Shown here: positions 1 through 6,599 of the stretch, one piece after another | Numbering within the stretch: position 1 is the stretch's first letter | Layout of the letters: the number at the start of each line of letters is the position of its first letter | Assembly (NCBI GenBank): GCA_003560545.1 | Contig: PWLK01000103.1 | Location: forward strand, 1 to 8,221 | Direction of reading: 5' to 3' | From: Candidatus Woesearchaeota archaeon | GTDB lineage: Archaea > Nanobdellota > Nanobdellia > Woesearchaeales > 21-14-0-10-32-9 | Length of the DNA: 8,221 bases | Notes under the pieces: generated by a model | The model's input: the letters and a program-made list of their open reading frames with translations, nothing else | Databases searched by the model: none | What the model was told of the DNA's origin: nothing | Program-made: the position numbers and the translations under genes

Positions 1-729
1 AGAGAGCTTTCTTCCTTCAACGTATTCCATGACCATTACTTTTTTTGTTGTTAACAAAGAGTAAGGCTTTGGTATCTTTACAGTTGTTCCCTTAAAGTTC
101 TCATGGAATTTCTCAAGGTTTTCCTGTTCGTACAAGTAGTTTAGCTCTCCTTCAGTGTATTCTTTGAATTCTTCTACGATTTCTTCTGCGTTGAAAATCT
201 TTGGCTTTAGGTAACGGTTGATCTGCTTTGCTATGAACGTCATAATTTCTATGTCCGTGCTGACTAGTTTTTCAATGCCTGGCCGCTGCACTTTTACAGC
301 TACAAGTCCTCCTGTTTTGAGCTTTGCTTTGTGGACCTGGCCGAAGCTTGCGGATGCAACAGGAGTTTTATTGAATTCCGAGAACACATCACTTATTTTT
401 TTTCCCAGCTCTTTTTCAATTATTTTCTTTGCGTCCTTGTAAGAGAAGGGCTTTACCTTGTCTTGTAGTTTGCTCAGCTCTTTAGAGTAAAGAGGAGGTA
501 TTAGGTCGGGGCGGAGGCTTAACAGCTGGCCCAGCTTTACATACGTGCCTCCCATGTCTTCAAAGATCTTGCGTATAGTTGCAGGCTCAGTTTCGGGCTT
601 AGAGGTTTTCCTGGTTATCCTTTGTATTCCTGCGTTGTGCAGTAGGTAGTGCATTTCGTGCTTTGCAAGCACTCCTATGAGTTGCTTAAACCTTTGTGTT
701 TTCTTGTATTTTTTTGGTATTCCTTCCAA
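1..729 (-). CDS. ABC1/AarF/UbiB-family atypical kinase, 3' part beyond window
   Basis: The first 243 codons of an ABC1 (AarF/UbiB/ADCK) protein-kinase-like protein are present; the C-terminal lobe lies beyond position 1. Visible family marks, in order, are the KxGQ motif (KLGQLLSLRPDLIP, K65), the alanine/serine-rich nucleotide loop (VASASFGQVHKA, about 124-135), the VAVK lysine (K146) with VQRPG after it, and the region of the ExD motif, which here reads E195-L-N197 instead of E-x-D. The hinge-like VMEYVEG lies near 233-239. The catalytic and metal-binding loops are not in the window. I chose the TTG at 727-729 because GAGG lies 7 bases upstream (737-740) and no better start precedes the KxGQ region; a later ATG at codon 26 is possible. 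The gene is 15 bases downstream of the two-TM gene and probably co-transcribed with map. Known relatives support quinone synthesis or lipid homeostasis; the substrate here is unknown. Family assignment is firm. Confidence 0.9.
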   Translation of the reverse strand, partial: MEGIPKKYKKTQRFKQLIGVLAKHEMHYLLHNAGIQRITRKTSKPETEPATIRKIFEDMGGTYVKLGQLLSLRPDLIPPLYSKELSKLQDKVKPFSYKDAKKIIEKELGKKISDVFSEFNKTPVASASFGQVHKAKLKTGGLVAVKVQRPGIEKLVSTDIEIMTFIAKQINRYLKPKIFNAEEIVEEFKEYTEGELNYLYEQENLEKFHENFKGTTVKIPKPYSLLTTKKVMVMEYVEGRKLS

Positions 730-744
730 GATAATGCCTCTTTT

Positions 745-966
745 TCAAAACCTGAATTTCTTGTATCTCACGCCCAGCCTATCCGTTAAAATAAAGTAAA
801 ATCCTAGTAATATGAGTAGTGCGCCGAGGAATATCTTAAAGAAGTGCCAGATGTACTCCCATAGTAGTATTACTCCCAGTATTATAAGGATTATGCCGAT
901 TATTGTCATAATGTGCTTTTTCAAGTCTCTTTCCAGGTTTACTATTTCTATTCTTTTAATCCTCAT
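745..966 (-). CDS. Small two-TM membrane protein of unknown function
   Basis: This is a 73-residue protein with a short basic N-terminus (MRIKRIEIVN), two hydrophobic helices (about residues 20-36 and 42-60) joined by an aromatic turn (WEYIWHFF), and a basic tail ending RYKKFRF. The hairpin resembles the short TM modules of LiaF/LiaI-like and PspC-like bacterial proteins, but similarity at this length is weak and I assign no function. The basic residues at both ends suggest that both termini face the cytoplasm. The start is the ATG at 964-966; a GTG directly before it (967-969) is an alternative. It overlaps the end of the methionine aminopeptidase gene by 11 bases and lies 15 bases before the ABC1 kinase gene, so translation is probably coupled. 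Adjacency to a kinase family that acts at membranes is suggestive only. Confidence 0.72.
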   Translation of the reverse strand: MRIKRIEIVNLERDLKKHIMTIIGIILIILGVILLWEYIWHFFKIFLGALLILLGFYFILTDRLGVRYKKFRF

Positions 967-1849
967 CACCTTTTGTGTATATTCTTGGCTTATCCCGTAT
1001 TATTACGGAGTGCTCGGCCTGGCTTACAAAGCCTTTGGCTTTATCAAGCAGAGGGGGGTGCTCCTGTATCATTCCAAGGGTTTTGAGTTCGCGTAACGCG
1101 AACCTCGTCTTGCCTTCCCCCAGGCTTTTATGAAGCCATCTCGAGGTAAAAGGCAGCCCTTTATATTTTTTTATCTCGTGAATGACTTGCCTTGTTATAG
1201 GGCTTCGCACAGGCTTTTCTTTTAGCAACGTAAATATTGTGGGGTTTGAGCTTTCATACACGATTCCCGCGCCAGTGGTTGCGAATGGCTCTACCGCGAT
1301 TACTTGCCCTTCTTTTAATTGCGTGTCATCGGCTGTGTCAAAGTTAGGAATGGTGGGCTTTGCGTGAACTTCGTACCTTGAAAGGGCGTGCCCTGAAAGG
1401 TTTTTTATAGGGGAAAAATTATAGCTTGTTATGGTTTCCTGTATCGTCCTGCCTATTTCGCTCAGCGTTGTCCCCGGAGTGGTTTTTTTTAGGGCTTCCC
1501 TTAATGCATCCCTGGATGCTTTAACCAGGTCGTCTTTATCGCCTAAGTTCACAGTCCTGGCTGTGTCGGCTATATAGCCATCCACGTGGACGCCTACGTC
1601 TAGTTTTACCACGTCGCCTTCTTTTAGTATTAAGTCGTCTTCCCCAGGGCAGTAATGAGCTGCTACTTCGTTCACAGCTATCTGAGCGGGGAAAGCTATT
1701 CCCGCGCCTTGGCTTGTTATGTATGACTCTGTTTCGTCAAGTATCTTCTTCACGGAAACCCCTGGCTTTATCATGTTCACACCTTTTTTCAGGGCTTGGC
1801 ATGCTATGCTTCCTGCTTTCCTGTATGATTCTTCAACTGATTTTTCCAT
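956..1849 (-). CDS. map: Methionine aminopeptidase, type II (archaeal)
   Basis: This 297-residue enzyme removes the initiator methionine from nascent proteins in the cytoplasm. It has the pita-bread fold residues of the type II family: metal ligands D84 (in VKLDVG), D95 (in DGYIADTA), H154 (in LSGHALSRYEVH), E187 (in IAVEPFA) and E279 (in AEHSVI), with the substrate-site histidines H65 (VAAHYCPGE) and H162. The insert between about 195 and 275, a winged-helix-like segment (KSLGEGKTRFALRELKTLGM), marks type II rather than bacterial type I enzymes, and the length matches archaeal enzymes of about 295 residues. The ATG start at 1847-1849 has no Shine-Dalgarno sequence, but a TATA-like box lies about 30 bases upstream, so a nearly leaderless transcript is likely. 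It heads a probable operon with the two-TM gene and the ABC1 kinase gene. All catalytic residues are intact. Confidence 0.97.
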   Translation of the reverse strand: MEKSVEESYRKAGSIACQALKKGVNMIKPGVSVKKILDETESYITSQGAGIAFPAQIAVNEVAAHYCPGEDDLILKEGDVVKLDVGVHVDGYIADTARTVNLGDKDDLVKASRDALREALKKTTPGTTLSEIGRTIQETITSYNFSPIKNLSGHALSRYEVHAKPTIPNFDTADDTQLKEGQVIAVEPFATTGAGIVYESSNPTIFTLLKEKPVRSPITRQVIHEIKKYKGLPFTSRWLHKSLGEGKTRFALRELKTLGMIQEHPPLLDKAKGFVSQAEHSVIIRDKPRIYTKGDED

Positions 1850-1875
1850 GTATACTAACGTTAAAAGGATTGTTT

Positions 1876-1888
1876 AATTTAAATTTTT
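1876..1888 (-). promoter_or_regulatory. Archaeal TATA-type promoter for map operon
   Basis: On the minus strand the A/T stretch AAAAATTTAAATT lies in the 53-base gap between the T2SF gene and map. Its centre is about 30 bases before the map ATG. With the usual archaeal TATA-to-start distance of about 25-27 bases, transcription would begin within a few bases of the ATG, agreeing with the missing Shine-Dalgarno sequence. Inferred from sequence only. Confidence 0.55.
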
Positions 1889-1902
1889 GCCTTTCAAACA
1901 AG

Positions 1903-3768
1903 CTACATCCCGAGTATTCCCTCGAATAAGAATATGTTCATAAAGAAATAACCTCCGAAGAGCAGCACTGAGTAGAGAAGGAAGCTCATAATGTTAGAGT
2001 CAATATTGCTTACAACCTTGTAAGGGTCAGAACCAGTTTCTATCTGTGTCTGAAAAAGGGAAAGGACAAGGATTATCTCAACAAGGTATATACCTATTAT
2101 TGCAGCTATAAATATAGGGCTTATGACTTCAGATGTATCGATTAATTCAAGGGAGAACTCTGTGCCCCCGAAAACAGCTGTTATAGCTGCCATTTGTTCT
2201 GTGATGAATTCAGTTGACTTTAGTATGGCGTACGTCATGACAACCGCTGAAGCACAAAGCAAGGGTGCAAGCATGCTAGTGCTTATCCTTATAAGGCCCG
2301 CGGTGTCTGAGAGAAGAGTTCTTATATAGTCATCAAGCTTGTAAGTGTTAATCACCTGTTCCCTTACCGTCCTCGAGGCTTTTGCAGCGCTTTCCTGGTT
2401 TACATCTTCGAAAGAAGCAATCTGGGTTATCACGGAACGCATCTTCCCTGAAGGAAGCACGTTTTTCATCTCTGTCTCAAGGACTTCTTTCAAAGGTTTC
2501 TTCGAAGTTTTAATCTTGCTTTTTATAGTGGAAAAAGCAATTACGACAGGGTGTTCTTTGAATCCTAATTCGTTATAATCATCAACAACTCCATCTATAA
2601 CTCTTTCAAAAGGGGAGTTAAGGGTGTAATACGTTGAAAAGCTTTGAAGTATGAAAGGAAGGTCTTTTTCAACTTCTTCTATGTTCTTCCATATCCTCGT
2701 ATAGGAACGCACGTAGGAAGCAGAATAAATCTTTATACCTACCGCGAGCCCAGCGGCGAGGAGCCATGCGAGCGCGAAAAGAAGGAAGCTGTCAGTTGTA
2801 CCTGCCGGGTCCTGAAGGACTTGTACTATAGCAGGTATGGCTGGCAAGCCGAAGACAATTGCTACGCCTATCGCAATGTAAGTATACATTGAGGGAAGAG
2901 GCTTGTAATCCTTGTGGTCTTTCATCCGTATAGTATCAACCTGTATTCTCTTGGAAGAAAATGAAAGGGCTGCTATAAGAACGATTGCAGGAAAAAATAT
3001 TACATATACAAATGCAAGTATTTCTGCGCGGACAAGCTCTGGCATGAATACGGCGAGGATAGGAAGGCCTAAGAGAGAAAGGATTGGAAGCATTATACCT
3101 CCTCCTATGAGGAGCTTTGTCTTTTTTGACAGCTCTTCAGCAGACCTCTTTCCAAGAGTCATGTAGTCAATCATCAGTGTTTCAATGGTCTCCCTGATAA
3201 GCCTATCCCTGTCTTCTTCTTTTGAAAGCGCAGCCATCTGAAGCAGCCTAAGGCCTTTTACGAACTGAGGATTAACATCGTTCCATACAGGGACGTATTC
3301 GTTTAACGCGTCTCCAAGGGTTCTCACAGTTTTTCTTCTGAGCTTGTTGTTTATATCCTTGAACTGCGAATTCAGGATTCCATGGATGTTCTTCTCAGTT
3401 TCCATGAATGAGTATTCCATGCTTGAACCTGACTGGACGTACGTGCTGAGGTGAAGGATTGCTCTTAGCATTTCTTCTGAGTACTCCATAATCCTATGCG
3501 TATAGAATATGTTCACAGGGTAAAGGTATAGTACTACTGCTCCAGTCAGGGATACAAATAAAATAGTGGCTGCTATGAATCCAGAGATAAAACTTGTTAT
3601 AAAAGCAGATATAACTCCGAGGAGGAGAATGATTGCAGAGGTAAAAACCACGCTGTTAGCCGAGTAAGGAAATACGACGAAGGAAAGCTTTTTCTCAAGC
3701 TTGTCCAGCTTCAAGTCGTAGTCTATAGATTCTCCTAGCCTGTAAATATTTGTGAAGTCCGCGCACAT
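1903..3768 (-). CDS. Type II secretion/type IV pilus platform protein, two T2SF domains (FlaJ/TadC-like)
   Basis: This 621-residue polytopic membrane protein is predicted to be the inner-membrane platform that couples an assembly ATPase to an extracellular filament. About nine hydrophobic segments are visible (near 40-56, 60-83, 219-241, 249-269, 293-315, 326-346, 489-515, 549-572 and 592-615). Two cytoplasmic T2SF-type helical regions are visible, one around 94-215 (EYSEEMLRAILHLSTYVQSG) and a second around 362-488 (EEVEKDLPFILQSFSTYY), each followed by TM helices. This tandem layout and length fit archaeal FlaJ/TadC-like proteins rather than single-domain bacterial TadB or TadC. The ATG shares its A with the TAA stop of the ATPase gene (TAATG), so the two are translationally coupled and almost certainly function together. 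It could belong to an adhesion pilus, an archaellum-like system or a secretion system; no other archaellum gene is visible, so a pilus or pseudopilus is more likely. Confidence 0.9.
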   Translation of the reverse strand: MCADFTNIYRLGESIDYDLKLDKLEKKLSFVVFPYSANSVVFTSAIILLLGVISAFITSFISGFIAATILFVSLTGAVVLYLYPVNIFYTHRIMEYSEEMLRAILHLSTYVQSGSSMEYSFMETEKNIHGILNSQFKDINNKLRRKTVRTLGDALNEYVPVWNDVNPQFVKGLRLLQMAALSKEEDRDRLIRETIETLMIDYMTLGKRSAEELSKKTKLLIGGGIMLPILSLLGLPILAVFMPELVRAEILAFVYVIFFPAIVLIAALSFSSKRIQVDTIRMKDHKDYKPLPSMYTYIAIGVAIVFGLPAIPAIVQVLQDPAGTTDSFLLFALAWLLAAGLAVGIKIYSASYVRSYTRIWKNIEEVEKDLPFILQSFSTYYTLNSPFERVIDGVVDDYNELGFKEHPVVIAFSTIKSKIKTSKKPLKEVLETEMKNVLPSGKMRSVITQIASFEDVNQESAAKASRTVREQVINTYKLDDYIRTLLSDTAGLIRISTSMLAPLLCASAVVMTYAILKSTEFITEQMAAITAVFGGTEFSLELIDTSEVISPIFIAAIIGIYLVEIILVLSLFQTQIETGSDPYKVVSNIDSNIMSFLLYSVLLFGGYFFMNIFLFEGILGM

Positions 3769-5480
3769 TATTTATCTCTTCCCCTTGCCAAAATGCTTTT
3801 AAGCTCTTTTGTGAAAGTGTTCATGAACTGCCTTTTGTTTTCTTCTGACTCAAAAGGCTTTAATTCCTTAACAAGCCTCATGAACAAGTTGTTCTGAGCC
3901 GAAAGATAATTTGCCTCCAATAAGGCAGGTTCTCCTTTGCTTAACTCCAGTAGTGTTTCCTTAGCCCAAGACCTTAAATACATATCATCAAGGACTGAGT
4001 TGTAATCCTTATAACCTTCTGTGCGGGCAAGGATGTTCTGGAGGGTCACCGATTTCCCTTTCAAAAGATAATCTGTCGGCTCTAATTCATCTGTATGAGG
4101 GTTATACTTGAACAAGTCCTGGAAGACAGGGGTGTCCTCCCAATCCTTAAGGACTTCTGTTACCTGAACAACCCTTCTCTTCCTCCCTACTCCTGAAGGG
4201 TCTTTGATGAGGTTTTGTATTATTATAATGTCTGTGGCCTTAAAAGAGCCTTTTGGAACGCCTAAATCATTTACAACCCTGTCATATACACCGTAAGGGT
4301 TATCCGCGTGTATCGTTCCGGCTACAACGTTACTCATCGCTCCTACACGCATTGCTTCGTAGAGTATCTTGGCCTCAACACTCCTAACCTCTCCAACTAT
4401 AAGGGCTGAATCACCAAGCCTCAGAGATGTCCTCAGGCCTTTATCGAAAGGTATTTCAAGGCTTTCTTCTATAAGCGCAGACCTTACTTTTAACGGAAGT
4501 ATATCGTAGCCTAAATCCTTGTATTCCGTGACCGGCAACTCCTGGGTGTCCTCTATGGTTATAATCCTGTACCTTTGAAGTATTTCCAGTATGAGACTTC
4601 CAAGCAACGAAGTCTTACCAGAACCCCTGGGCCCGGCTGTAAGGAAAGACCTCCCATGAGATATAACCAGGCTCATAAATCCTGAGAATAATGAGTTAAC
4701 AGACTTGTTACGCATGAACAACGGAAGAGTCCACGGCTTATTCCTATGCTTCCTAATAGAAAAGCCTACGCCGAACAATGAGAAAGGAGAGATTATGCCT
4801 GCAACCCTTGCCTTTACGCCTCCAACGGAGAGCTCCCCATCGATTTGTGGCTGTGCCTTATTCAAAGGCCTCCCAGTACTCATTTTAAGTCTTGTAAGAA
4901 CGAAGTTCAAGAAGTCGTCGGTAGCATAAATATTGGAAACGCATTCCTGGAAGTCACTGTGTATTATTCTCATACTGGTCTTATACGCAGGAGGGTTAAT
5001 GTTAATTTCTAGTATTTTGTCATCGAGCAATAAGTGTTCTAATATACCATAACCTTTATACCACCTCTTTATGTGCTCGTGGTCTGTATCACCTGTTTCC
5101 TTGAATTTTTCAAGGGAATCATATATTCTTGGGAGCGCTCTCAACAACAATTTTGATTCTGGCAGCTCAATCGTGTAAATGTAATGAGTTCCTTTTTCGT
5201 CAAGGAAAATCTTGACTTTCGCACCGGTGGGAAGCTGGTATATGTCAACTATCCTGGCATTATCAGGGGGCGGTGAAACGTGGACGTCGAGAAAGAAAGG
5301 TATAACGCTCTTAAGATTTAAGTCTTTGTCGTACATCTTTGTAAAATACTTTGTCTTGACGAATATATAGGATGCGTTGGACTTAATACATCTTTCTCTT
5401 AACTCGTTGCTTTGCTGAGGGCTTGTTATAGCCAATTTTTCTTTTTCTGCATCTATTATAAGTAAGTCCTCATCCTCCAT
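3768..5480 (-). CDS. Type II/IV secretion (pilus assembly) ATPase, GspE/PilT/VirB11 superfamily, archaeal FlaI/TadA-like
   Basis: This 570-residue hexameric-type ATPase is predicted to power filament assembly or secretion at the cytoplasmic membrane. Its motifs are in order: Walker A at about 283-291 (GPRGSGKTS, K289), the Asp box at 306-314 (IITIEDTQE), the Walker B region at 357-366 (DSALIVGEVR, E364) and the His box at 387-392 (AGTIHAD, H391). An N-terminal domain of about 240 residues precedes the core, and a C-terminal extension of about 130 residues rich in charged helix follows it. The Walker A has Arg where many relatives have Thr (GxTGSGKT). The ATG at 5478-5480 is preceded by AGGGAT, a weak ribosome site. 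Its stop overlaps the start of the T2SF platform gene by one base, giving the usual motor-plus-platform pair of archaeal type IV pili. Which filament it serves is inferred, not shown. Confidence 0.95.
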   Translation of the reverse strand: MEDEDLLIIDAEKEKLAITSPQQSNELRERCIKSNASYIFVKTKYFTKMYDKDLNLKSVIPFFLDVHVSPPPDNARIVDIYQLPTGAKVKIFLDEKGTHYIYTIELPESKLLLRALPRIYDSLEKFKETGDTDHEHIKRWYKGYGILEHLLLDDKILEININPPAYKTSMRIIHSDFQECVSNIYATDDFLNFVLTRLKMSTGRPLNKAQPQIDGELSVGGVKARVAGIISPFSLFGVGFSIRKHRNKPWTLPLFMRNKSVNSLFSGFMSLVISHGRSFLTAGPRGSGKTSLLGSLILEILQRYRIITIEDTQELPVTEYKDLGYDILPLKVRSALIEESLEIPFDKGLRTSLRLGDSALIVGEVRSVEAKILYEAMRVGAMSNVVAGTIHADNPYGVYDRVVNDLGVPKGSFKATDIIIIQNLIKDPSGVGRKRRVVQVTEVLKDWEDTPVFQDLFKYNPHTDELEPTDYLLKGKSVTLQNILARTEGYKDYNSVLDDMYLRSWAKETLLELSKGEPALLEANYLSAQNNLFMRLVKELKPFESEENKRQFMNTFTKELKSILARGRDK

Positions 5481-5498
5481 TTTAATCCCTGAAAAACT

Positions 5499-5534
5499 GT
5501 ATTTAAGGTTATTAATCTACCCCTTTAAATATTT
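5499..5534 (-). promoter_or_regulatory. Candidate promoter region of the ATPase-platform operon
   Basis: Two TATA-like boxes read on the minus strand before the ATPase gene. One is AAATATTTAAAG (5523-5534), which would start transcription near 5502 and leave a leader of about 20 bases carrying the weak AGGGAT ribosome site. The other is CTTAAATA (5500-5507), only about 23 bases from the ATG, slightly close for a leaderless start. I cannot tell which is used. Confidence 0.4.
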
Positions 5535-5583
5535 CTGCAACTCCTCAAGAGTAGTCTTATCTATAGAGGGGGCTGCTTCCGAT

Positions 5584-5600
5584 AATTATTTATATTAAAT
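5584..5600 (+). promoter_or_regulatory. TATA-type promoter of the coiled-coil gene
   Basis: The plus-strand stretch AATTATTTATATTAAAT contains TTTATATT (5589-5596). A start about 26 bases downstream of its centre falls near 5618, exactly on the second in-frame ATG of the coiled-coil gene. That suggests a leaderless mRNA beginning at residue 4 of the longest reading, and there is no Shine-Dalgarno sequence before either ATG. Confidence 0.5.
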
Positions 5601-5608
5601 GAATACGA

Positions 5609-6151
5609 ATGAATACCATGTTTGAATCTTTAGGCTTGGGGCAGGGAAAGAAAAAGGAGCCTCCTGAAACGGATGTAAGAGCAGCTATACAGATGCTCTC
5701 AACAAGTATTGAAGCAATAAACCAAAGGCTATCCGGGACGAATCTCGACGATTCTTTCAACGCATCGCTTAAAGAATTCCTGCCAAGAGTGCAAAAATCG
5801 CTCCAATACCTAGGCCATGAAACGGACAAGATGCAAAGAAACATCACGGAGATGAACAACAGCTTCTACAAATTCGAAAAAAACATAGAAAGCATAATAA
5901 ACAGCTTAAAACAAAATATAACGCAACAAAACGCGAAGATAAGCGACGCGATAGACAAGATAGACTCAACACAAAACCTGACAACCAGGACGGTAGAGTC
6001 AAGCAACACCAACTTTACAAAGAAACTCGACCAAATGATAAACATACACTTGCAAGAAATACAATTATTAAGAGAGCAAAACAACGAATTCGTAAGAAGA
6101 ATGACTAGTCTTGAAAACTACATAAAACAATTAGTCGAACAAAAAAAATAG
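5609..6151 (+). CDS. Coiled-coil protein of unknown function
   Basis: This protein of 180 residues (177 if the ATG at 5618 is used) has no signal peptide, TM helix, cysteine or tryptophan. A short glycine/lysine segment (LGLGQGKKKEPP) is followed by helix-forming sequence through to the C-terminus. Hydrophobic residues at heptad-like spacing are visible around 52-105 and 134-178, with a polar Asn/Gln/Thr-rich middle (about 101-135). It is low in proline after residue 20. This fits a cytoplasmic rod or scaffold; I do not recognise a family. It is the only plus-strand gene and is divergent from the ATPase-platform operon, which could mean shared regulation through the intergenic region. Its codons prefer A and C at the third position. 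The stop TAG directly abuts the stop of the convergent 6152-6559 gene with no base between. The final Lys codons form an A8 run that reads as a T8 terminator for the opposite strand. Confidence 0.82.
   Translation: MNTMFESLGLGQGKKKEPPETDVRAAIQMLSTSIEAINQRLSGTNLDDSFNASLKEFLPRVQKSLQYLGHETDKMQRNITEMNNSFYKFEKNIESIINSLKQNITQQNAKISDAIDKIDSTQNLTTRTVESSNTNFTKKLDQMINIHLQEIQLLREQNNEFVRRMTSLENYIKQLVEQKK
6141..6148 (-). terminator. Oligo-T terminator embedded in the convergent coiled-coil gene
   Basis: On the minus strand eight consecutive T follow the TAA stop of the small Cys-rich gene after three bases (TAACTATTTTTTTT). Archaeal termination commonly uses such T runs without a hairpin. The same bases encode the end of the coiled-coil protein on the plus strand. 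Confidence 0.5.
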
Positions 6152-6559
6152 TTAACCAGCACAAGTAATATTTATACCTTCTTCTATCCTATGAAAAAAA
6201 CAGTTGTATTCATGCGTAAAGAAAAACCTTTGGGCTTCAGGACTTGTAAGATTCAAAACAACGCTCTCAGTTACGTTACAACGGCAACTCCTACACCTCA
6301 ACTCCTCGTTAATAGAACCACAAATACTCCTGCCGCTAGTCTCAAGCAAAACACCTGAAGGAAGAGAAACAACAGACCTCTGATACGTATCAACAGGCAT
6401 AGCACAAACAGAATCACACATCCTATACAAGGAATCAACGGCGCCCTGAACAGCCATAACCTTATCATCCTCAGACTTAATAACAACGAACTGCACCATC
6501 ACCCCTATCGCAAGCAAAACACTAATAATACCCACGATAACCCAAACAGTCTCTTCCAT
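6152..6559 (-). CDS. Small exported-type Cys-rich protein with N-terminal membrane helix, pilin-like topology
   Basis: This 135-residue protein starts MEETVWVIVGIISVLL and has one hydrophobic helix at about 5-27, followed by a C-terminal domain of about 105 residues. That domain has eight cysteines (48, 52, 80, 89, 92, 94, 120, 133), including a CxxCxC cluster, and three N-glycosylation sequons (N95-V-T, N103-L-T, N130-I-T), consistent with an extracytoplasmic location. The segment SLPSGVLLETSGRSICG resembles the LPxG strand region of many archaeal pilin-like proteins, a weak similarity. There is no basic leader or prepilin cleavage site, so it may be a signal-anchored surface protein or a leaderless pilin relative. 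I chose ATG 6557-6559; a TTG four codons upstream (6569-6571) is possible, and no strong ribosome site supports either. It is last in the cluster, behind a T-rich terminator, and its stop abuts the convergent coiled-coil gene. Confidence 0.75.
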   Translation of the reverse strand: MEETVWVIVGIISVLLAIGVMVQFVVIKSEDDKVMAVQGAVDSLYRMCDSVCAMPVDTYQRSVVSLPSGVLLETSGRSICGSINEELRCRSCRCNVTESVVLNLTSPEAQRFFFTHEYNCFFHRIEEGINITCAG

Positions 6560-6569
6560 TTTACAACCC

Positions 6570-6599
6570 AAAAAAAAGTGTTAAAAAAAGAAAAAAAAA
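6570..6599 (-). terminator. T-rich intergenic terminator between two cluster genes
   Basis: Immediately after the TAA of the 6600-7199 gene the minus strand reads T9, C, T7, AACAC, T8, GGG. Three long T runs in 30 bases, without a stable hairpin, match the archaeal intrinsic terminator pattern. It would reduce expression of the last gene of the cluster relative to those upstream, unless that gene has its own promoter, for which no clear TATA box is seen. Confidence 0.6.

Noticed and set aside
812..1096. Plus-strand reading frame of 94 codons
   Set aside because: It lies antisense to the map end and the two-TM gene, has no family signature or promoter, and its sequence is explained by the opposite-strand genes.
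2644..2892. Plus-strand reading frame inside the platform gene
   Set aside because: It is antisense to a clear T2SF protein and has unlikely composition and no start signals.
1903..5480. Archaellum (fla/arl) operon
   Set aside because: ATPase and platform protein fit, but no archaellin, FlaH/ArlH or other archaellum genes are present beside them, so a general pilus/secretion pair is the safer call.
5481..5608. Replication origin at the divergent intergenic region with the skew change
   Set aside because: No repeated origin-recognition boxes, no long A/T unwinding element and no cdc6/orc1 gene nearby; the skew change rests on a few hand counts.
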